A DNA stretch of 64,000 nucleotides from Legionella donaldsonii (GTDB taxonomy: Bacteria; Pseudomonadota; Gammaproteobacteria; Legionellales; Legionellaceae), in contig NZ_UGOA01000001.1 in the NCBI RefSeq assembly GCF_900452385.1, positions 288,501 to 352,500 of the forward strand, read 5' to 3'. Of the stretch, positions 1-10,761 are shown piece after piece (the first letter of the stretch is position 1; each line of letters starts with the position of its first letter). The notes under the pieces were generated by a model that was not told the DNA's origin, searched no databases, and worked only from the letters and a program-made list of their open reading frames with translations. Made by a program: the position numbers and the translations under genes.

Positions 1-1
1 C

Positions 2-529
2 GAAGTGAAAGTTGAAATTATTGCCAGTGGTGTAGGTGGTATTACTGAATCTGATGTCCATTTAGCTATCGCCTCTAATGCAATTTTAATTGGGTTCAAT
101 GTCCGGGCTGACAGCGGTGCTAAGAAATTGGCTGAACAGGAAGCTGTTGCCTTGCACTACTACAGCGTCATCTATGACATCGTTGATCAAGTCAAAGGTG
201 CTCTAACGGGTATGTTGGCTCCCCAATTTAAAGAAGAGATTATCGGTATTGCAGAAGTCCGCGACGTATTCCGTTCACCCAAACTGGGAGCCATCGCTGG
301 TTGTATGGTGGTTGAGGGCATGATCAAGCGTAATAATCCAATTCGTGTACTCAGAAATAACGTCGTTATTTATGAGGGCACGCTGGAATCATTAAGACGA
401 TTTAAAGATGATGTTGTTGAAGTTCGCCAAGGATTTGAGTGCGGTATCGGTGTGAAGAATTACAATGATGTTAAGGCCGGTGACTTAATTGAAGTGTTTG
501 AGACAATTGAAATAAAGCGTGATTTATGA
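2..529 (+). CDS. infB: Translation initiation factor IF-2, C-terminal part (5' end outside window)
   Basis: Carries fMet-tRNA to the 30S subunit and hydrolyses GTP on subunit joining. Only the last ~175 residues are present; the frame is open to the window edge, so the gene begins upstream and the internal GTG at base 5 is not its start. Visible are the end of domain III ([12 protein letters not shown]) and the C-terminal beta-barrel that binds the initiator tRNA ([11 protein letters not shown], and [19 protein letters not shown] near the end). The stop codon overlaps the rbfA start (ATGA), implying translational coupling. This conserved C-terminus leaves little doubt about identity. Confidence 0.97.
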   Translation, partial: EVKVEIIASGVGGITESDVHLAIASNAILIGFNVRADSGAKKLAEQEAVALHYYSVIYDIVDQVKGALTGMLAPQFKEEIIGIAEVRDVFRSPKLGAIAGCMVVEGMIKRNNPIRVLRNNVVIYEGTLESLRRFKDDVVEVRQGFECGIGVKNYNDVKAGDLIEVFETIEIKRDL

Positions 530-894
530 GTAAGGATTTTAAGCGAACCGACCGTGTTGCAGAGATGATGCAGAGGAAGCTTTCGCAAATCATTCAACAA
601 GAAATCAAAGATCCGCGATTGCCAGCTTTTATTACTATCTCAGCAGTAAAGGTTTCTGCCGATTTGGGGCACGCAAAGGTCTACTTTACCGTGTTCAACG
701 ATGATGTAGAGCAAACGGCAGGAATTCTTAATGCGGCTGCAAGCTATTTGCGTTCTGCTTTAGCGAGGTCAGTAAAATTGCGTACCGTTCCCCAGCTTCA
801 TTTTGTATATGATGAATCAATAGAATATGGCAGGCGATTAACTCGGTTGATTGATGAAGCTAATCCCTCAGACACTGATGATGAACAAGATTGA
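526..894 (+). CDS. rbfA: Ribosome-binding factor A
   Basis: Small KH-fold protein that binds the free 30S subunit and helps 16S rRNA 5'-end maturation and cold adaptation. At 122 residues it has the usual length. Family hallmarks are the N-terminal [22 protein letters not shown] stretch in two parts (residues about 8-30), the AKVYFTVF strand and the [14 protein letters not shown] segment near residue 90, followed by an acidic tail. The start overlaps the infB stop and the end overlaps the likely truB start, as in the infB-rbfA-truB operon of gammaproteobacteria. Confidence 0.97.
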   Translation: MSKDFKRTDRVAEMMQRKLSQIIQQEIKDPRLPAFITISAVKVSADLGHAKVYFTVFNDDVEQTAGILNAAASYLRSALARSVKLRTVPQLHFVYDESIEYGRRLTRLIDEANPSDTDDEQD

Positions 895-1810
895 GAATAA
901 GCAGTCTGTAAACGGTATTTTGCTGCTTAATAAACCACAGGGATTGTCGTCTAATGCTGTGTTGCAGCAGGTTAAAAGATTATTTCAAGCAAAAAAAGCA
1001 GGACATACAGGAAGTCTCGATCCATTGGCAACAGGTATGTTGCCGATCTGCTTTGGTGAAGCGACCAAATTCTGCCAATATCTTCTCAATGCGGATAAAT
1101 GCTATGAAGCGACTGGCTTACTGGGTATCAAAACGAATACTGCCGATGCTTGGGGTGAGATCACACAGGAAATCTCTAATTTTACACTGACCGATGCTCA
1201 ACTACTGACTGTCCTTGAGCAATTCAAAGGCAAGATTCAACAAGTCCCTTCCATGTTTTCGGCTTTAAAACATAACGGAACTCCCCTCTATAAATATGCA
1301 CGTGAGGGCGTTGATGTTGCGCGTGCCGCACGAGAAATTATTATTCATCAATTGGATTTAACCAGATTTAACAATAAGGAATTTGATATTAAAGTATCGT
1401 GCAGTAAAGGCACGTATATCCGTAATCTGATTGAAGACATTGGTGATAGACTGGGGGTTGGAGCGCATGTGACCAGACTTCATCGTGTGCATACAGCAGG
1501 GTTTGCTGATGAGCCAATGTACAATATAGATGATTTGCAGAATAAAACAGCCACAGAACGATTAGCTTGTCTTTTGCCCATGGAGCGGGCGGTATCCTAT
1601 TTACCGGTTTTAGTTTTAAATAGAGAAGAAGTCGTTGCTCTACGACAGGGAAAAGTCCTTGTTGATAAAAGCGGTTCCAATTTGTATAACAGCTGTGTTC
1701 GTCTTCATGATGATGAGGACCGGTTTGTCGGATTGGGAGAAATTCAGTTGTCAGGTACTTTAACAGTAAAACGTTTATTGACTAGCGAGACTGTTGCAGG
1801 ACTCGAGTAA
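878..1810 (+). CDS. truB: tRNA pseudouridine(55) synthase
   Basis: Converts U55 of the T-loop of tRNAs to pseudouridine. The pseudouridine-synthase core is clear: [15 protein letters not shown] at the N-terminus, then [19 protein letters not shown] with the catalytic Asp, and the [15 protein letters not shown] motif, ending in a PUA-like region. Two adjacent ATG codons (878 and 881) are plausible starts; an upstream TTG at 851 is in frame but lies deep in rbfA. The gene overlaps the rbfA end by 17 bases. About 310 residues, as expected. Confidence 0.95.
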   Translation: MMNKIENKQSVNGILLLNKPQGLSSNAVLQQVKRLFQAKKAGHTGSLDPLATGMLPICFGEATKFCQYLLNADKCYEATGLLGIKTNTADAWGEITQEISNFTLTDAQLLTVLEQFKGKIQQVPSMFSALKHNGTPLYKYAREGVDVARAAREIIIHQLDLTRFNNKEFDIKVSCSKGTYIRNLIEDIGDRLGVGAHVTRLHRVHTAGFADEPMYNIDDLQNKTATERLACLLPMERAVSYLPVLVLNREEVVALRQGKVLVDKSGSNLYNSCVRLHDDEDRFVGLGEIQLSGTLTVKRLLTSETVAGLE

Positions 1811-2008
1811 TAAGCTGCCAGCACGTTTTGAAAGCAGTCCCATATGGCCAATAACGAGAATAGGTTGGGTCATGCTTTATCGTTTTTTTATGCAGGGAAA
1901 AATCAATAAATATTGCACAAATTCTCAGCTAATACTTGTGTCAAAGAGCTGGCCTTGATAGAATGCTCCCCTTTGAATGAACACTTAGCTTATCCTCAGG
2001 AGTGAATA
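1811..2008 (+). promoter_or_regulatory. rpsO leader region
   Basis: A 198-base gap between truB and rpsO in an otherwise tight operon. In E. coli rpsO has its own promoter and a leader in which S15 represses its own translation; the gap here is long enough for the same. A good Shine-Dalgarno (CAGGAG at about 1996-2001) precedes the ATG. I did not identify the repressor-binding fold, so the autoregulatory role is inference from the family. Confidence 0.4.
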
Positions 2009-2284
2009 ATGTCGCTAACTAGCGCACAAAAAGCAGAAATTGTTAACGAATATAAGCGAGCTGATAAAGATACTGGTTCGCCTGAAGTTCAAGTTTCTCT
2101 AATGAGTAGTCGGATTAAATACTTAACCGATCATTTTAAAGACAATAAAAAAGATTTCCACTCACGACGTGGTTTGCAAGAATTAGTAAACAAGCGCCGT
2201 AAGTTGCTTAAGTATCTGAAGAGAAAAGATCAGGCTCGTTATCAAACATTGATTCAAAATCTCGGCTTACGGGATTCCTATTGA
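2009..2284 (+). CDS. rpsO: 30S ribosomal protein S15
   Basis: Primary 16S rRNA-binding protein of the small-subunit platform. 91 residues starting [15 protein letters not shown]; the hallmark segments [16 protein letters not shown] and [12 protein letters not shown] are present, followed by [16 protein letters not shown]. Length and sequence fit the family closely. It is followed by an intrinsic terminator and then pnp, the classical rpsO-pnp arrangement. Confidence 0.98.
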   Translation: MSLTSAQKAEIVNEYKRADKDTGSPEVQVSLMSSRIKYLTDHFKDNKKDFHSRRGLQELVNKRRKLLKYLKRKDQARYQTLIQNLGLRDSY

Positions 2285-2335
2285 GCGTTTGGAACCATGC
2301 TAATGGGACTAGTCTGCTCGATTCTCAGGTCAAAT

Positions 2336-2365
2336 AAAAGGCGCAGTTTTCTGCGCCTTTTTTTC
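2336..2365 (+). terminator. Intrinsic terminator of rpsO
   Basis: Perfect 10-bp hairpin (AAAGGCGCAG / CTGCGCCTTT) with a TTTT loop followed directly by a T-run. It sits between rpsO and pnp; partial read-through normally feeds pnp in this locus. Confidence 0.93.
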
Positions 2366-2393
2366 ATTATAACAATTTAAAGAGGTGAGTTAC

Positions 2394-4571
2394 GTGGCTA
2401 AAATCACTAAAGAAATACGATTCGGTGAGCACACGCTAGTACTTGAAACTGGTGAAATAGCTAGGCAAGCTGATGGCGCTGTTTTTGCAAGTATGGGCGG
2501 AACGCAGGTTCTCGTTACTGTAGTTGCCAAGAAAGATGGGGCTGAAGGGAATGACTTTTTCCCTATGACGGTTAATTATCAGGAAAAATCTTATGCAGCA
2601 GGAAAGATTCCTGGTGGATTTAATAAACGTGAAGGACGTCCCAGTGAAAGTGAAACCTTGACTTCCCGTTTAATGGACAGACCTCTTCGTCCCCTATTTC
2701 CGGAGAGTTTCCACAATGAAGTACAGATTATTGCAACTGTCATGTCGTTGAATCCCGAAGTACCAGCTGACATCGTTTCAATGATTGCCGCTTCTGCTGC
2801 ACTTGCGATTTCAGGTGTTCCTTTCCAGGGGCCTATTGGTGCCGCACGTGTGGGTTATAAAGAGGGTGTCTATCTGTTAAATCCGGGGTATAAAGCAATT
2901 GCAGAATCAGAGCTTGATTTGGTTGTTGCAGGTACACATGACGCTATTTTGATGGTTGAGTCAGAAGCACGAGAGCTGAGCGAAGAAGTTATGCTTGGTG
3001 CGGTATTATTTGGCCATGAAATGATGAAGTCTGTTATTCGGGCAATTGTGGAATTCGCCAAAGAAGCTGGTAAACCCGCTTGGGATTGGGTTGCGTCTCC
3101 AACCGATGCAGCCTTGCAATCGAAAGTTGCCGAATTGGCTACTTCCGCAGTTACCCAGGCGTATTTGTTGAAGGATAAGCAACAACGTTATCAGCGTCTT
3201 GCTGAAATAAGGCAAGAAATCGTTGAAAAAATCAGCAGCGAACAAGAGGAAGTCAATAAAGACGCTGTGGTCGATATGCTATGGAATTTGGAAAAAGCGA
3301 TTGTACGTAACCGCATTTTGGATGGAGAGCCACGTATTGATGGGCGCGATCAGAAAACTGTACGTCCCATTGCGATTCGTACAAAATGCCTGGAGAGAGC
3401 ACATGGGTCAGCGTTGTTTACTCGTGGAGAAACTCAGGCGATCGTTGCGGCAACATTGGGCAATGAGCGGGATGCCCAAATTTTGGATAGCTTGAGTGGT
3501 GAATCCAAAGACAGATTTATGCTGCATTACAATTTCCCTCCTTATTCAGTTGGCGAGACCGGTATGGTTGGTAGTCCGAAACGGCGAGAAATAGGTCATG
3601 GCCGTTTAGCTAAACGCAGCTTGATAGCGGTGCTCCCAACAGCGACTGAGTTCCCCTATGTATTGCGTGTTGTTTCTGAAATTACCGAGTCCAATGGATC
3701 AAGTTCGATGGCAACAGTTTGCGGTACCAGCTTGGCTTTAATGGATGCCGGTGTACCTCTGAAAGCACCTGTTGCTGGTGTTGCCATGGGGTTGATTAAA
3801 GAAGGTGAGCGTTTTGCGGTTTTAACCGATATTCTGGGTGACGAAGATCATTTAGGCGATATGGACTTTAAAGTTGCAGGTACTGAAAAAGGGATTACTG
3901 CGCTGCAAATGGATATAAAAATTACCGGGATTACCAAAGAGATTATGGAACAGGCTCTGGATCAAGCTTTAGCTGGACGGATTCATATTCTTGGCGTAAT
4001 GAACAATTCCTTATCTGAGCACCGTGAAGAATTATCCCAACATGCTCCTAGAATTGCCACCATGAAAGTTGCTGAAGATAAAATTCGCACTATTATTGGG
4101 AAAGGTGGTGCTACAATTAAAGGCTTGATTGAAAGTACTGGTGTCGCTATTGATATTGATGATAGTGGGACTGTACAACTATTTTCTCCTGACGCTGAGG
4201 CTTTGGAAGAAGCACAACGCCAAATCAAGGCGCTGATTGCTGAAGTTGAAGTAGGGCAAACTTATAAAGGAAAAGTCAGCAAGATTGTGGATTTTGGTGC
4301 CTTTATCAATTTGTTGCCTGGTAAAGATGGTCTCTTACATATTTCTCAGATTTGTGCCGATCGCTCTCAGAAGGTTGAATCTGTGTTAGGTGAAGGTCAG
4401 GAAATAGAAGTCTTTGTGGCAGGTGTTGATAAGCAGGGACGAGTCAAGCTGGAGTGGAAAGATAAACCGCAAGCAGCTGCGACTGGTAATGAAAAAGCAG
4501 CACCCGTTGAAGCGATGGACGACGAATCTTTAGACAGCGAAGTTCAGCCTTCCTCCACAGAAGAAGAGTAA
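2394..4571 (+). CDS. pnp: Polyribonucleotide nucleotidyltransferase (PNPase)
   Basis: Phosphorolytic 3'-5' exoribonuclease of the RNA degradosome. Two RNase PH domains (roughly residues 5-215 and 300-520) flank a helical domain; a KH domain ([14 protein letters not shown], about 560) and an S1 domain ([18 protein letters not shown], about 620) follow, then an acidic tail. I prefer GTG 2394 (protein begins [10 protein letters not shown], the usual N-terminus) over GTG 2385, because AGAGGTGAG at 2381-2389 then serves as the Shine-Dalgarno. About 725 residues. pnp 5' leaders are typically processed by RNase III and autoregulated; that was not tested here. Confidence 0.97.
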   Translation: MAKITKEIRFGEHTLVLETGEIARQADGAVFASMGGTQVLVTVVAKKDGAEGNDFFPMTVNYQEKSYAAGKIPGGFNKREGRPSESETLTSRLMDRPLRPLFPESFHNEVQIIATVMSLNPEVPADIVSMIAASAALAISGVPFQGPIGAARVGYKEGVYLLNPGYKAIAESELDLVVAGTHDAILMVESEARELSEEVMLGAVLFGHEMMKSVIRAIVEFAKEAGKPAWDWVASPTDAALQSKVAELATSAVTQAYLLKDKQQRYQRLAEIRQEIVEKISSEQEEVNKDAVVDMLWNLEKAIVRNRILDGEPRIDGRDQKTVRPIAIRTKCLERAHGSALFTRGETQAIVAATLGNERDAQILDSLSGESKDRFMLHYNFPPYSVGETGMVGSPKRREIGHGRLAKRSLIAVLPTATEFPYVLRVVSEITESNGSSSMATVCGTSLALMDAGVPLKAPVAGVAMGLIKEGERFAVLTDILGDEDHLGDMDFKVAGTEKGITALQMDIKITGITKEIMEQALDQALAGRIHILGVMNNSLSEHREELSQHAPRIATMKVAEDKIRTIIGKGGATIKGLIESTGVAIDIDDSGTVQLFSPDAEALEEAQRQIKALIAEVEVGQTYKGKVSKIVDFGAFINLLPGKDGLLHISQICADRSQKVESVLGEGQEIEVFVAGVDKQGRVKLEWKDKPQAAATGNEKAAPVEAMDDESLDSEVQPSSTEEE

Positions 4572-4579
4572 AATCATAC

Positions 4580-4623
4580 AGCAGCGCGTTTATTCAAGCG
4601 CGCTGCTATTTTTATATTTTTTT
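4580..4623 (+). terminator. Intrinsic terminator of pnp
   Basis: Perfect 9-bp stem AGCAGCGCG / CGCGCTGCT with a 10-base loop, followed by ATTTTTATATTTTTTT. Lies between the convergent pnp and folE genes. Confidence 0.92.
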
Positions 4624-4650
4624 AAAAATTTATTCAGTACAAACGAGCGC

Positions 4651-5208
4651 TTAGGATAAACTGCTGACTCGGCTAATTAGACGCAAAAATTCACTTCGGC
4701 TGGCGGGATTATCACGCATTTCACCTAACATAACTGAAGTTGTCATAATGGAGTTTTGCTTCTCTACACCGCGCATCATCATACATAAATGTTTTGCTTC
4801 CATCACTACTGCTACACCACGTGCACCAGTAATTGATGCAATACAATAAGCAATTTCACTAGTCAGGCGTTCTTGAATTTGTAAACGGCGAGCAAAATAA
4901 TCAACGATACGTGCGATCTTAGATAAACCCAATACTTTACCATTAGGCAAATAGCCTACATGACATTTTCCTAAAAAGGGCAATAGGTGGTGTTCACACA
5001 TGGAGTACATTTCAATTTCTTTTACAATGACCATCTCGCTCATATCTGATTCAAATAAGGCATTATTGATAATGTCCTCAAGATTTTCATTGTACCCTTT
5101 AGTAAGGTAGCGTAGGGCATTTGCAGCACGTTCGGGGGTGTCGCGCAGGCCTTCGCGGTTCACGTCCTCACCCAGTCTTTTAATAATTTCTTTATATAAT
5201 TCCTGCAT
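4651..5208 (-). CDS. folE: GTP cyclohydrolase I
   Basis: Converts GTP to dihydroneopterin triphosphate, the first step of folate synthesis. 185 residues from the ATG at 5208 ([15 protein letters not shown]); a longer reading from 5235 would run into hinT and is less likely. Zinc-site and catalytic motifs are all visible: [29 protein letters not shown] and [10 protein letters not shown]. It lies 11 bases downstream of hinT and probably shares its transcript. Confidence 0.95.
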   Translation of the reverse strand: MQELYKEIIKRLGEDVNREGLRDTPERAANALRYLTKGYNENLEDIINNALFESDMSEMVIVKEIEMYSMCEHHLLPFLGKCHVGYLPNGKVLGLSKIARIVDYFARRLQIQERLTSEIAYCIASITGARGVAVVMEAKHLCMMMRGVEKQNSIMTTSVMLGEMRDNPASRSEFLRLISRVSSLS

Positions 5209-5219
5209 TGTAATGAGTC

Positions 5220-5561
5220 CTAGCCTGGGGGCCATGTCATCTGACGACCGCCCAGTAGATGTAAATGAATGTGGTAAACTTCCTGCCCGCCACCGGAATT
5301 AACATTGAAAACTAATCGGTATCCATCATCACTTAGTTTTTCAGTTTTAGCCATTTTCTTTCCAGTAAGTATCATGCGACCTAATAATTGCTCGTCCTTA
5401 CTATCGGCTTCATTAATTGTTGCAATGTGTTGCTTCGGAATTACCAGCATATGTGTTGGCGCTTGTGGCCTAATATCATGAATGACGATAACTTCCGGAT
5501 CTTCAAATACCATCTTCGATGGTATTTCTCCACTTGCAATTTTGCAAAATAAACAGCTCAT
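5220..5561 (-). CDS. hinT: HIT-family nucleotide hydrolase, HinT type
   Basis: Histidine-triad purine nucleoside phosphoramidase, about 113 residues. The triad HIHLHLLGG lies near the C-terminus; [14 protein letters not shown] at the N-terminus and [13 protein letters not shown] are typical. ATG 5561 is preferred to ATG 5567 because AGGA lies five bases before it, whereas it would abut the earlier codon. Pairs with folE on the minus strand. The physiological substrate is unknown. Confidence 0.93.
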   Translation of the reverse strand: MSCLFCKIASGEIPSKMVFEDPEVIVIHDIRPQAPTHMLVIPKQHIATINEADSKDEQLLGRMILTGKKMAKTEKLSDDGYRLVFNVNSGGGQEVYHIHLHLLGGRQMTWPPG

Positions 5562-5784
5562 GATCATCCTGATGGTAATGGCTTAATCGGGGATTATACT
5601 CTGAGTTAGGCTAGATAAAAAAGTATTCCTCTGTTTATCCGGAGAATTCTATCGGATGTGGCGAGAAAATAGTTGTAGCGTATATTTTATGATTAGAAAA
5701 AGATTAAAGTCTATGTAAATTGACAGAAATGTACCTCCTAATTAGAATTCGAAAAAAGGTTAAATTGAAGGTTAATATTGAATT

Positions 5785-6439
5785 ATGATGGCAATGGGTT
5801 ATACCGATAGCCCTAGTGCTATTTCGTACGAATATTTAGACCGCATTCCAGATAAAAAATTAGCTAGAAATAGAGTGAACCTTTCTGCGTTAGTATGTAT
5901 AGTTTTTATAGAAATGCTATTTATGATTCTTATAAATAAAAGCCTGATTTAGCTCCGGATATTAAAGCAAGGAAAAAGGAATTTATTGAAAAAGAGGACT
6001 CTATATTAAGAGAGGGTTTATATAAAGAACCTCTATATCATTACTCTGTTGCGGCTTCATTAGGTGCGATGCAGGAGTGGAATGATCCCTCTGAAAAAAT
6101 GCATGCTTATGTTGCTTATGAAGAAAGAGACGGTAAAAACATCGAATAGGTTTTGTTCATTTTAATGCGAAAACTGTTAATGGCAAACCGGTTGTCTATA
6201 TTGCCCTGGCTGGCGTTGAAATGCGAGGGAAGGGAATGGGTAGGCATCTTATGAATTGCGTATTAACCCATGACCCTGCAGGAACCGAATTTTATATACT
6301 AACGCGTGTATTCAATTCAGATGCCAGAAGCTTGTATGAAGGAAGATTAGGCTTTACTCCTATTAAAGAAGATGAGGTTAAACGCTTAGGCTATGATGCT
6401 GGTACTGTGGTTTTAAGCATACGTTTTCTCCTTCCATAA
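5785..6439 (+). pseudogene. Decayed GNAT-family N-acetyltransferase
   Basis: Three frames read as one protein. Frame 1 from ATG 5785 gives MMAMGYTDSPSAISYEY and so on; the next frame resumes near 5895 (MYSFYRNAIYDSYK), meets a TAA at 5937-5939, then continues KPDLAPDIKARKKEF to a TAG at 6147; the third frame resumes at about 6146 with IGFVHFN and the acetyl-CoA loop RGKGMGRHLMN, ending in a typical SLYEGRLGF segment. Two -1 shifts plus one nonsense codon make this a pseudogene. The second shift lies at an A5 run (6134-6138); one extra A would give a smooth reading. Original substrate unknown. Confidence 0.8.
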
Positions 6440-6621
6440 TAAAATATCTCCGACATGATTCTCGGGTTCATTCGCCAAATATATAAATGATTTTTCTGTT
6501 TTGGCAAAAAAAGGCAGGCTTCCTTTTTTTAGTGAGTTTGGGTAACGGTATGAGTGATGGTTAAAATTTGATTTTCTATTTTAAACTTCGTAGATTGTAT
6601 CTTTTGAGTAGAAAACTAATC

Positions 6622-7404
6622 ATGGAAAAAACAGCGTTAGTAACAGGGGCTACCCATGGAATTGGACTGGCGCTTAGTAAGAATTTATTAAGCAATGGGT
6701 GGCTTGTGTTTGGGACAGGGCGTGATCTTGCGAGTTTGGAAACTACACAGGCTCTTTTTCCCAATTTCATCCCTATTCAGGCCGATTTTACCAAAAATGA
6801 TGATATACAAAATGTAGCATCAACGATTAAGAAGACTGGTTTGCCCCTGTCTCTTTCTGTGCAAAATGCGGGAATGAAAAGTCCTCCCCGGCCTTTAGAA
6901 CAATATACTTGTGGGAGTATTGATGAAGAGCTCATGGTTAATTTGCTGGCGCCAATGAAATTAACGGCGCTGCTTAGTACCCAAATGCCGGCAGAATCCC
7001 GCATCTTGTACCTTACATCAAGGGCTGCCACCTTGAAGCTTAAGGAGGGCTCCACTTATTGTGCAAGCAAGGCTGCTTTGGATGAAGTAGCAGCAATCGT
7101 GAGGAAAGAGTTAGAGGAAAGAAATATCGGGGTTTCTACGGTAATTCCGGGAGAGGTTGATACCCATATTCAAAAAATCTTAAGAGAAACAACCTCTTTT
7201 CACTTGCATCAAAAATTTGAAGAAATTTATCAAAAAGGCCAACTCATTAATCCAACCGTTTGTGCTACTTTCCTGAAATGGCTTTTATGTGATCTATCTT
7301 TTGCTGAGTTTAAACAAAGTAAAATGCCGGTCTCAATCTATGACAAGTGGCATCATCAATTTTGGTTGACAGAGGCTAATCAATTACCTGCATTCCCATT
7401 TTGA
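6622..7404 (+). CDS. Short-chain dehydrogenase/reductase
   Basis: NAD(P)-dependent oxidoreductase of unknown substrate, 260 residues. Rossmann cofactor motif TGATHGIG (residues 7-14), QNAG motif, and the catalytic Ser (YLTSRAA) with YCASK. I choose ATG 6622 (MEKTALVTG) rather than 6568, since the extension adds residues absent from SDRs and overlaps nothing functional. It lies about 120 bases ahead of an MFS gene on the same strand; whether they share a transcript is open. Confidence 0.88.
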   Translation: MEKTALVTGATHGIGLALSKNLLSNGWLVFGTGRDLASLETTQALFPNFIPIQADFTKNDDIQNVASTIKKTGLPLSLSVQNAGMKSPPRPLEQYTCGSIDEELMVNLLAPMKLTALLSTQMPAESRILYLTSRAATLKLKEGSTYCASKAALDEVAAIVRKELEERNIGVSTVIPGEVDTHIQKILRETTSFHLHQKFEEIYQKGQLINPTVCATFLKWLLCDLSFAEFKQSKMPVSIYDKWHHQFWLTEANQLPAFPF

Positions 7405-7521
7405 ATGAGGTGGATTGTACGAAATCAATACTTCCGATTTTGCCTTAATTTAACCGTAAGTCAGGGAAGTGTGGGAAAAGGGTGAGAAAGAGAATAGTCC
7501 GCTAATTTTGTAAGGGAAGGT

Positions 7522-8715
7522 ATGCAAAAATATTATGGATACATCGTGTGGTTCGTTGTCACCCTATTTGTTGTTTATTCGTTTTGTTTAAACACGGCAT
7601 CTGCAGTTTTTGCTGAATCGATTAAAGCCTCTCTGTATACCAGCAATTTAGGTGTGTCAATTGCCAGTGGCGCATTTATTTTAGGTTTTGCATGCATGCA
7701 AATCCCCGCAGGTTATTTACTTGATAAATGGAATGCGCGCCTGGTGGTAAGTAGCGGGGTGTGTTTGTTGGCTATAGGCAATATTATTATTTCATTGGCA
7801 GGGACACTCACTGTTTATGCCCTGGCCAATTTCTTACAAGGAATAGGCGCTTCCTTTGCCTTTGTAGCTGCGGCGGTGTTGATCGCTCGATGGTTTGCGG
7901 CAGAAAAATTTCCTATTTTGTTTGGTTTTACGCAAACATTGTCTTGTATTTGCGCAGCTATTATTCATTATTATTTCACGTTGGCCTTAATTAGCTATAG
8001 CTGGAATGACTTGTATTATGGTTTAGCAGGATTTGGCTTTATTTTATTACTCCTCACTTTACTCCTGCTTAAATCCCCTTCGGGTTATAAGCAGGAAGCA
8101 ACGCTTTCCCTCAAGCAATCGTTAGCAGTTGTTCTTAACAACCGACAAATTTTACTCAGCGCTATTGCAGCTGCAACTTCGTTTGGGGTGCTTTTAGCCT
8201 ATGCGGGTCTTTGGTACTTGCGGGTGCAGAGCTATTATGCTGTAGACAATCTTCAAGCAGTTATTATTGGCGGTATGATCTTTTGGGGTACTGGAATCGG
8301 GACTCCGCTATGGGGTTATCTCTCTAATAAAATAAAATCCAGAGTTATGATCATCCACGTTACTCTCTGTGTAGGGACGATGCTATTATTACTGGGCCTT
8401 TATCTGCCGCATTTCAATATTAATACACTCGTCATCAGTAAAATTATCTCGTTTTTTATAGGGTTTTTTCTATCTGGCTCAATGCTGTTTTTTACAATCG
8501 TTAGTGAGATTTCAACAGCGTTAACGCGAGGGGTTGCTGTTAGTGTATTGAATACAGCCGTTTTCTTATTTAATACCTTGTTGCTCTTTATTCCTTTTTT
8601 ATTTTTAACAGTCTTCTCTACGGATTTTTTTACCTATCTATGGGTACTGCCATTTTTCCTCTTGCTAGCTATTTTGTTGGTTTATTTTGTTAAAGACAGT
8701 ATTGCTTCACGTTAA
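7522..8715 (+). CDS. Major facilitator superfamily transporter
   Basis: 397-residue inner-membrane protein with about 12 predicted membrane helices. The loop between helices 2 and 3 reads GYLLDKWNARLVV, matching the MFS signature G-x3-D-x2-G/N-R; QGIGASFAFVAAA is a typical motif-C-like helix. Substrate cannot be told from sequence. Preceded by GGAAGG before the ATG, a usable ribosome site. Similar Legionella MFS genes are often linked to siderophores or amino-acid uptake, but nothing here points to either. Confidence 0.88.
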   Translation: MQKYYGYIVWFVVTLFVVYSFCLNTASAVFAESIKASLYTSNLGVSIASGAFILGFACMQIPAGYLLDKWNARLVVSSGVCLLAIGNIIISLAGTLTVYALANFLQGIGASFAFVAAAVLIARWFAAEKFPILFGFTQTLSCICAAIIHYYFTLALISYSWNDLYYGLAGFGFILLLLTLLLLKSPSGYKQEATLSLKQSLAVVLNNRQILLSAIAAATSFGVLLAYAGLWYLRVQSYYAVDNLQAVIIGGMIFWGTGIGTPLWGYLSNKIKSRVMIIHVTLCVGTMLLLLGLYLPHFNINTLVISKIISFFIGFFLSGSMLFFTIVSEISTALTRGVAVSVLNTAVFLFNTLLLFIPFLFLTVFSTDFFTYLWVLPFFLLLAILLVYFVKDSIASR

Positions 8716-8722
8716 GCTTCCT

Positions 8723-8771
8723 GGCTCTCTAGCCCTTTCCTGTTTTCGTTCAGGAGGAAAAAGAGAGAGCC
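8723..8771 (+). repeat. Inverted repeat after the MFS gene
   Basis: GGCTCTCT (8723-8730) pairs with AGAGAGCC (8764-8771), with an inner CCTG/CAGG stem. It sits 8 bases past the MFS stop and could act as a terminator or mRNA 3'-end stabiliser, but the T-tract is poor. Confidence 0.45.
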
Positions 8772-8930
8772 GGATGAGTCTTCTTTTTAAAAATCGATAA
8801 TTTCTTTAACTGATAACATGCATTAATTCTAATGCGTATTATTCTTGCATCTGCAAATTGGCGAAGGATAATAGGGATAGGTGATTAAGAAAACCCCAAG
8901 TAAAGATGCCAATACCAGTTAGGCGTTGGA

Positions 8931-9920
8931 TTATTCTATTAACCGAGTGATTAACCGAAAAATTTCTTGTTGCTCACTGGATGTGAATGCTCGGGCATTT
9001 TTTTCCAGCGTTAATAATTTTTCATAAATAAAGGACAATACAGGAGTATCCAGTCCATGTGTTTTTGCATAATCGATAACATTAGCCACAATATATTGAG
9101 ACTCAAGCCGCCGGCCTTCTTGAAAGTCAACGTACATGCTGGGATAAAAGCCGTGCAATTTTGCAGTCGCTGCCAGCAATTTCTCAATGTTATTCGCAAT
9201 TTCGGCATCATCCCGTTTAGCGACTAGACAAACTTCATACATGAGTGCACGTACAATTTTTTGATAATCGCTTTGTGTAGCGAGGGCATCAACAGAGGTA
9301 TTAAATAGTACCGCTAAACTGCTAAATGGAGTATTCCATAATAATTTTGTCCAACGAAGAATGCGATGGTTTTCAGCGAGTTGAATTTTCGGATACATTG
9401 CATGGTGGACTGAAGACTTAAGTAATTGCTTAATCTCCTCTCCACATGATTGCCCAGTGAGAAAAGGGGCTAACTTTAGCTCACCAAGGTATTTTATCTT
9501 GATATATCCTGGCTTAATGCGAGTAGCGCCTGTTGTCGTTACGCCGCACAGAATAGAACAGCTTTTTTGGATGAAAGAGACGAGATATTCTTCGTTACCA
9601 ATCCCATTTTGCAAAACAAGAATTTTGCTTTCAGGTTTAAGAACATAAGGCAGGATTTCTTTTAAGACTTCATTTGCAGTGGTTTTGAGTGCAATAAGAA
9701 TGATGTCAGATTTAGGGAGTTGTTTATAATCTTTCTCAATTTGTTTCGGTGTAATTTCTATGACAGTGCCATCTGGCAGTTCAAGTTCATAATATTTTTG
9801 TTGCTGTAAAATTGAGAAGTCAGAACGCTCAAGATGACAGACATGAAGTTCCGCAAGAGTAAACAGGGCTCCATAAAATTTGCCTATTGCCCCAGAACCA
9901 ATAACGGTAACGGTTATCAT
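8931..9920 (-). CDS. Ketopantoate reductase-family protein (PanE/ApbA)
   Basis: NADPH-dependent 2-dehydropantoate 2-reductase family, about 329 residues. N-terminal GSGAIGKFYG nucleotide-binding loop; the LQNGIGNEE segment; catalytic Lys in WTKLLWNTPFSSL; and the substrate Asp/Glu segment PSMYVDFQEGRRLE. Starts at ATG 9920 or, coupled to the upstream gene through an ATGA overlap, at ATG 9935. Several paralogues of this family reduce other 2-keto acids, so I do not assert pantothenate synthesis. Follows a LysE-type exporter in one transcript. Confidence 0.85.
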   Translation of the reverse strand: MITVTVIGSGAIGKFYGALFTLAELHVCHLERSDFSILQQQKYYELELPDGTVIEITPKQIEKDYKQLPKSDIILIALKTTANEVLKEILPYVLKPESKILVLQNGIGNEEYLVSFIQKSCSILCGVTTTGATRIKPGYIKIKYLGELKLAPFLTGQSCGEEIKQLLKSSVHHAMYPKIQLAENHRILRWTKLLWNTPFSSLAVLFNTSVDALATQSDYQKIVRALMYEVCLVAKRDDAEIANNIEKLLAATAKLHGFYPSMYVDFQEGRRLESQYIVANVIDYAKTHGLDTPVLSFIYEKLLTLEKNARAFTSSEQQEIFRLITRLIE

Positions 9921-9931
9921 CGCGTCATCTC

Positions 9932-10561
9932 TCATCGTTTTACTAATGCTAGGGCAACTCCAAAACTCACTAAAAATAGGCCTAAAATCTTGGCAATGTA
10001 CTTTTCGCTCTTTTCCAGTAATTTTATTACTTTAGGATGGGACAAAATCATCGTTAAGGTAAAAAACCACAACGTGATGATAACAAACATTTCAACAATA
10101 AAAATCAAAACCCACACAGTCGGCGTTTCCGCTTTAATGATAGTAGTAAACAACGCAAGGAAAAATAAAGTGGCTTTGGGATTTAGCAGATTACATAAGA
10201 AACCTTGGCGAAAAGCGGTGACTTTGGGCAGTGATGTTTTTTTAATTTGCATTCCTTGTTTGTCTACAAAATGAATTGCAGGTTTGGATAGTAGGGAGGT
10301 GACTCCAAGATACATTAAATAAGCTGCACCAAGGTATTTAATAAGGCTGAATAGTAAGATGGAATTTGAGATAACAAAAGCAAGCCCTAAAGAACAATAG
10401 CTGATGTGAATTAAATTGGACAAGGCTACACCAAGGGCGGTGAAGAATCCGGATTCACGAGAATGTAATACTGTATTTTTAGTAACAAGGGCAAAATCCG
10501 GTCCGGGTGACATCACGGCCAGCAACATCAGTAACCCGATAGTGAAAAATTGTGTAAACAA
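9932..10561 (-). CDS. LysE/RhtB-family amino-acid exporter
   Basis: Inner-membrane exporter, 209 residues when read from TTG 10561, the usual length of RhtB proteins. This TTG is preceded five bases upstream by CAGGAG and opens directly into the first helix; the ATG at 10618 would add 19 charged residues not seen in the family. The signature MSPGPDFALVTKN is at residues about 16-28, followed by five to six membrane segments. The cargo (homoserine, threonine, leucine or other) cannot be told. Confidence 0.87.
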   Translation of the reverse strand: MFTQFFTIGLLMLLAVMSPGPDFALVTKNTVLHSRESGFFTALGVALSNLIHISYCSLGLAFVISNSILLFSLIKYLGAAYLMYLGVTSLLSKPAIHFVDKQGMQIKKTSLPKVTAFRQGFLCNLLNPKATLFFLALFTTIIKAETPTVWVLIFIVEMFVIITLWFFTLTMILSHPKVIKLLEKSEKYIAKILGLFLVSFGVALALVKR

Positions 10562-10761
10562 GGGAGCTCCTGAGCGATTTTTATTGCACCTAATGTTTTT
10601 AAAAAGATACGTTATCACTATTTTAAAAACAATCCTAAATACGGGTGAAGGGAAATTACTTTGTCATGATGCTAAAATATAGATCAATATGATTTTACTG
10701 AATTATCGCTCCTTATACCCCATTTCCCATAACAAAAACCACAAATACGTGACGATATTCG

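Noticed and set aside
9834..10274. Long plus-strand ORFs opposite PanE and LysE
   Set aside because: Antisense to two recognised families; no ribosome site or domain, so they are shadows.
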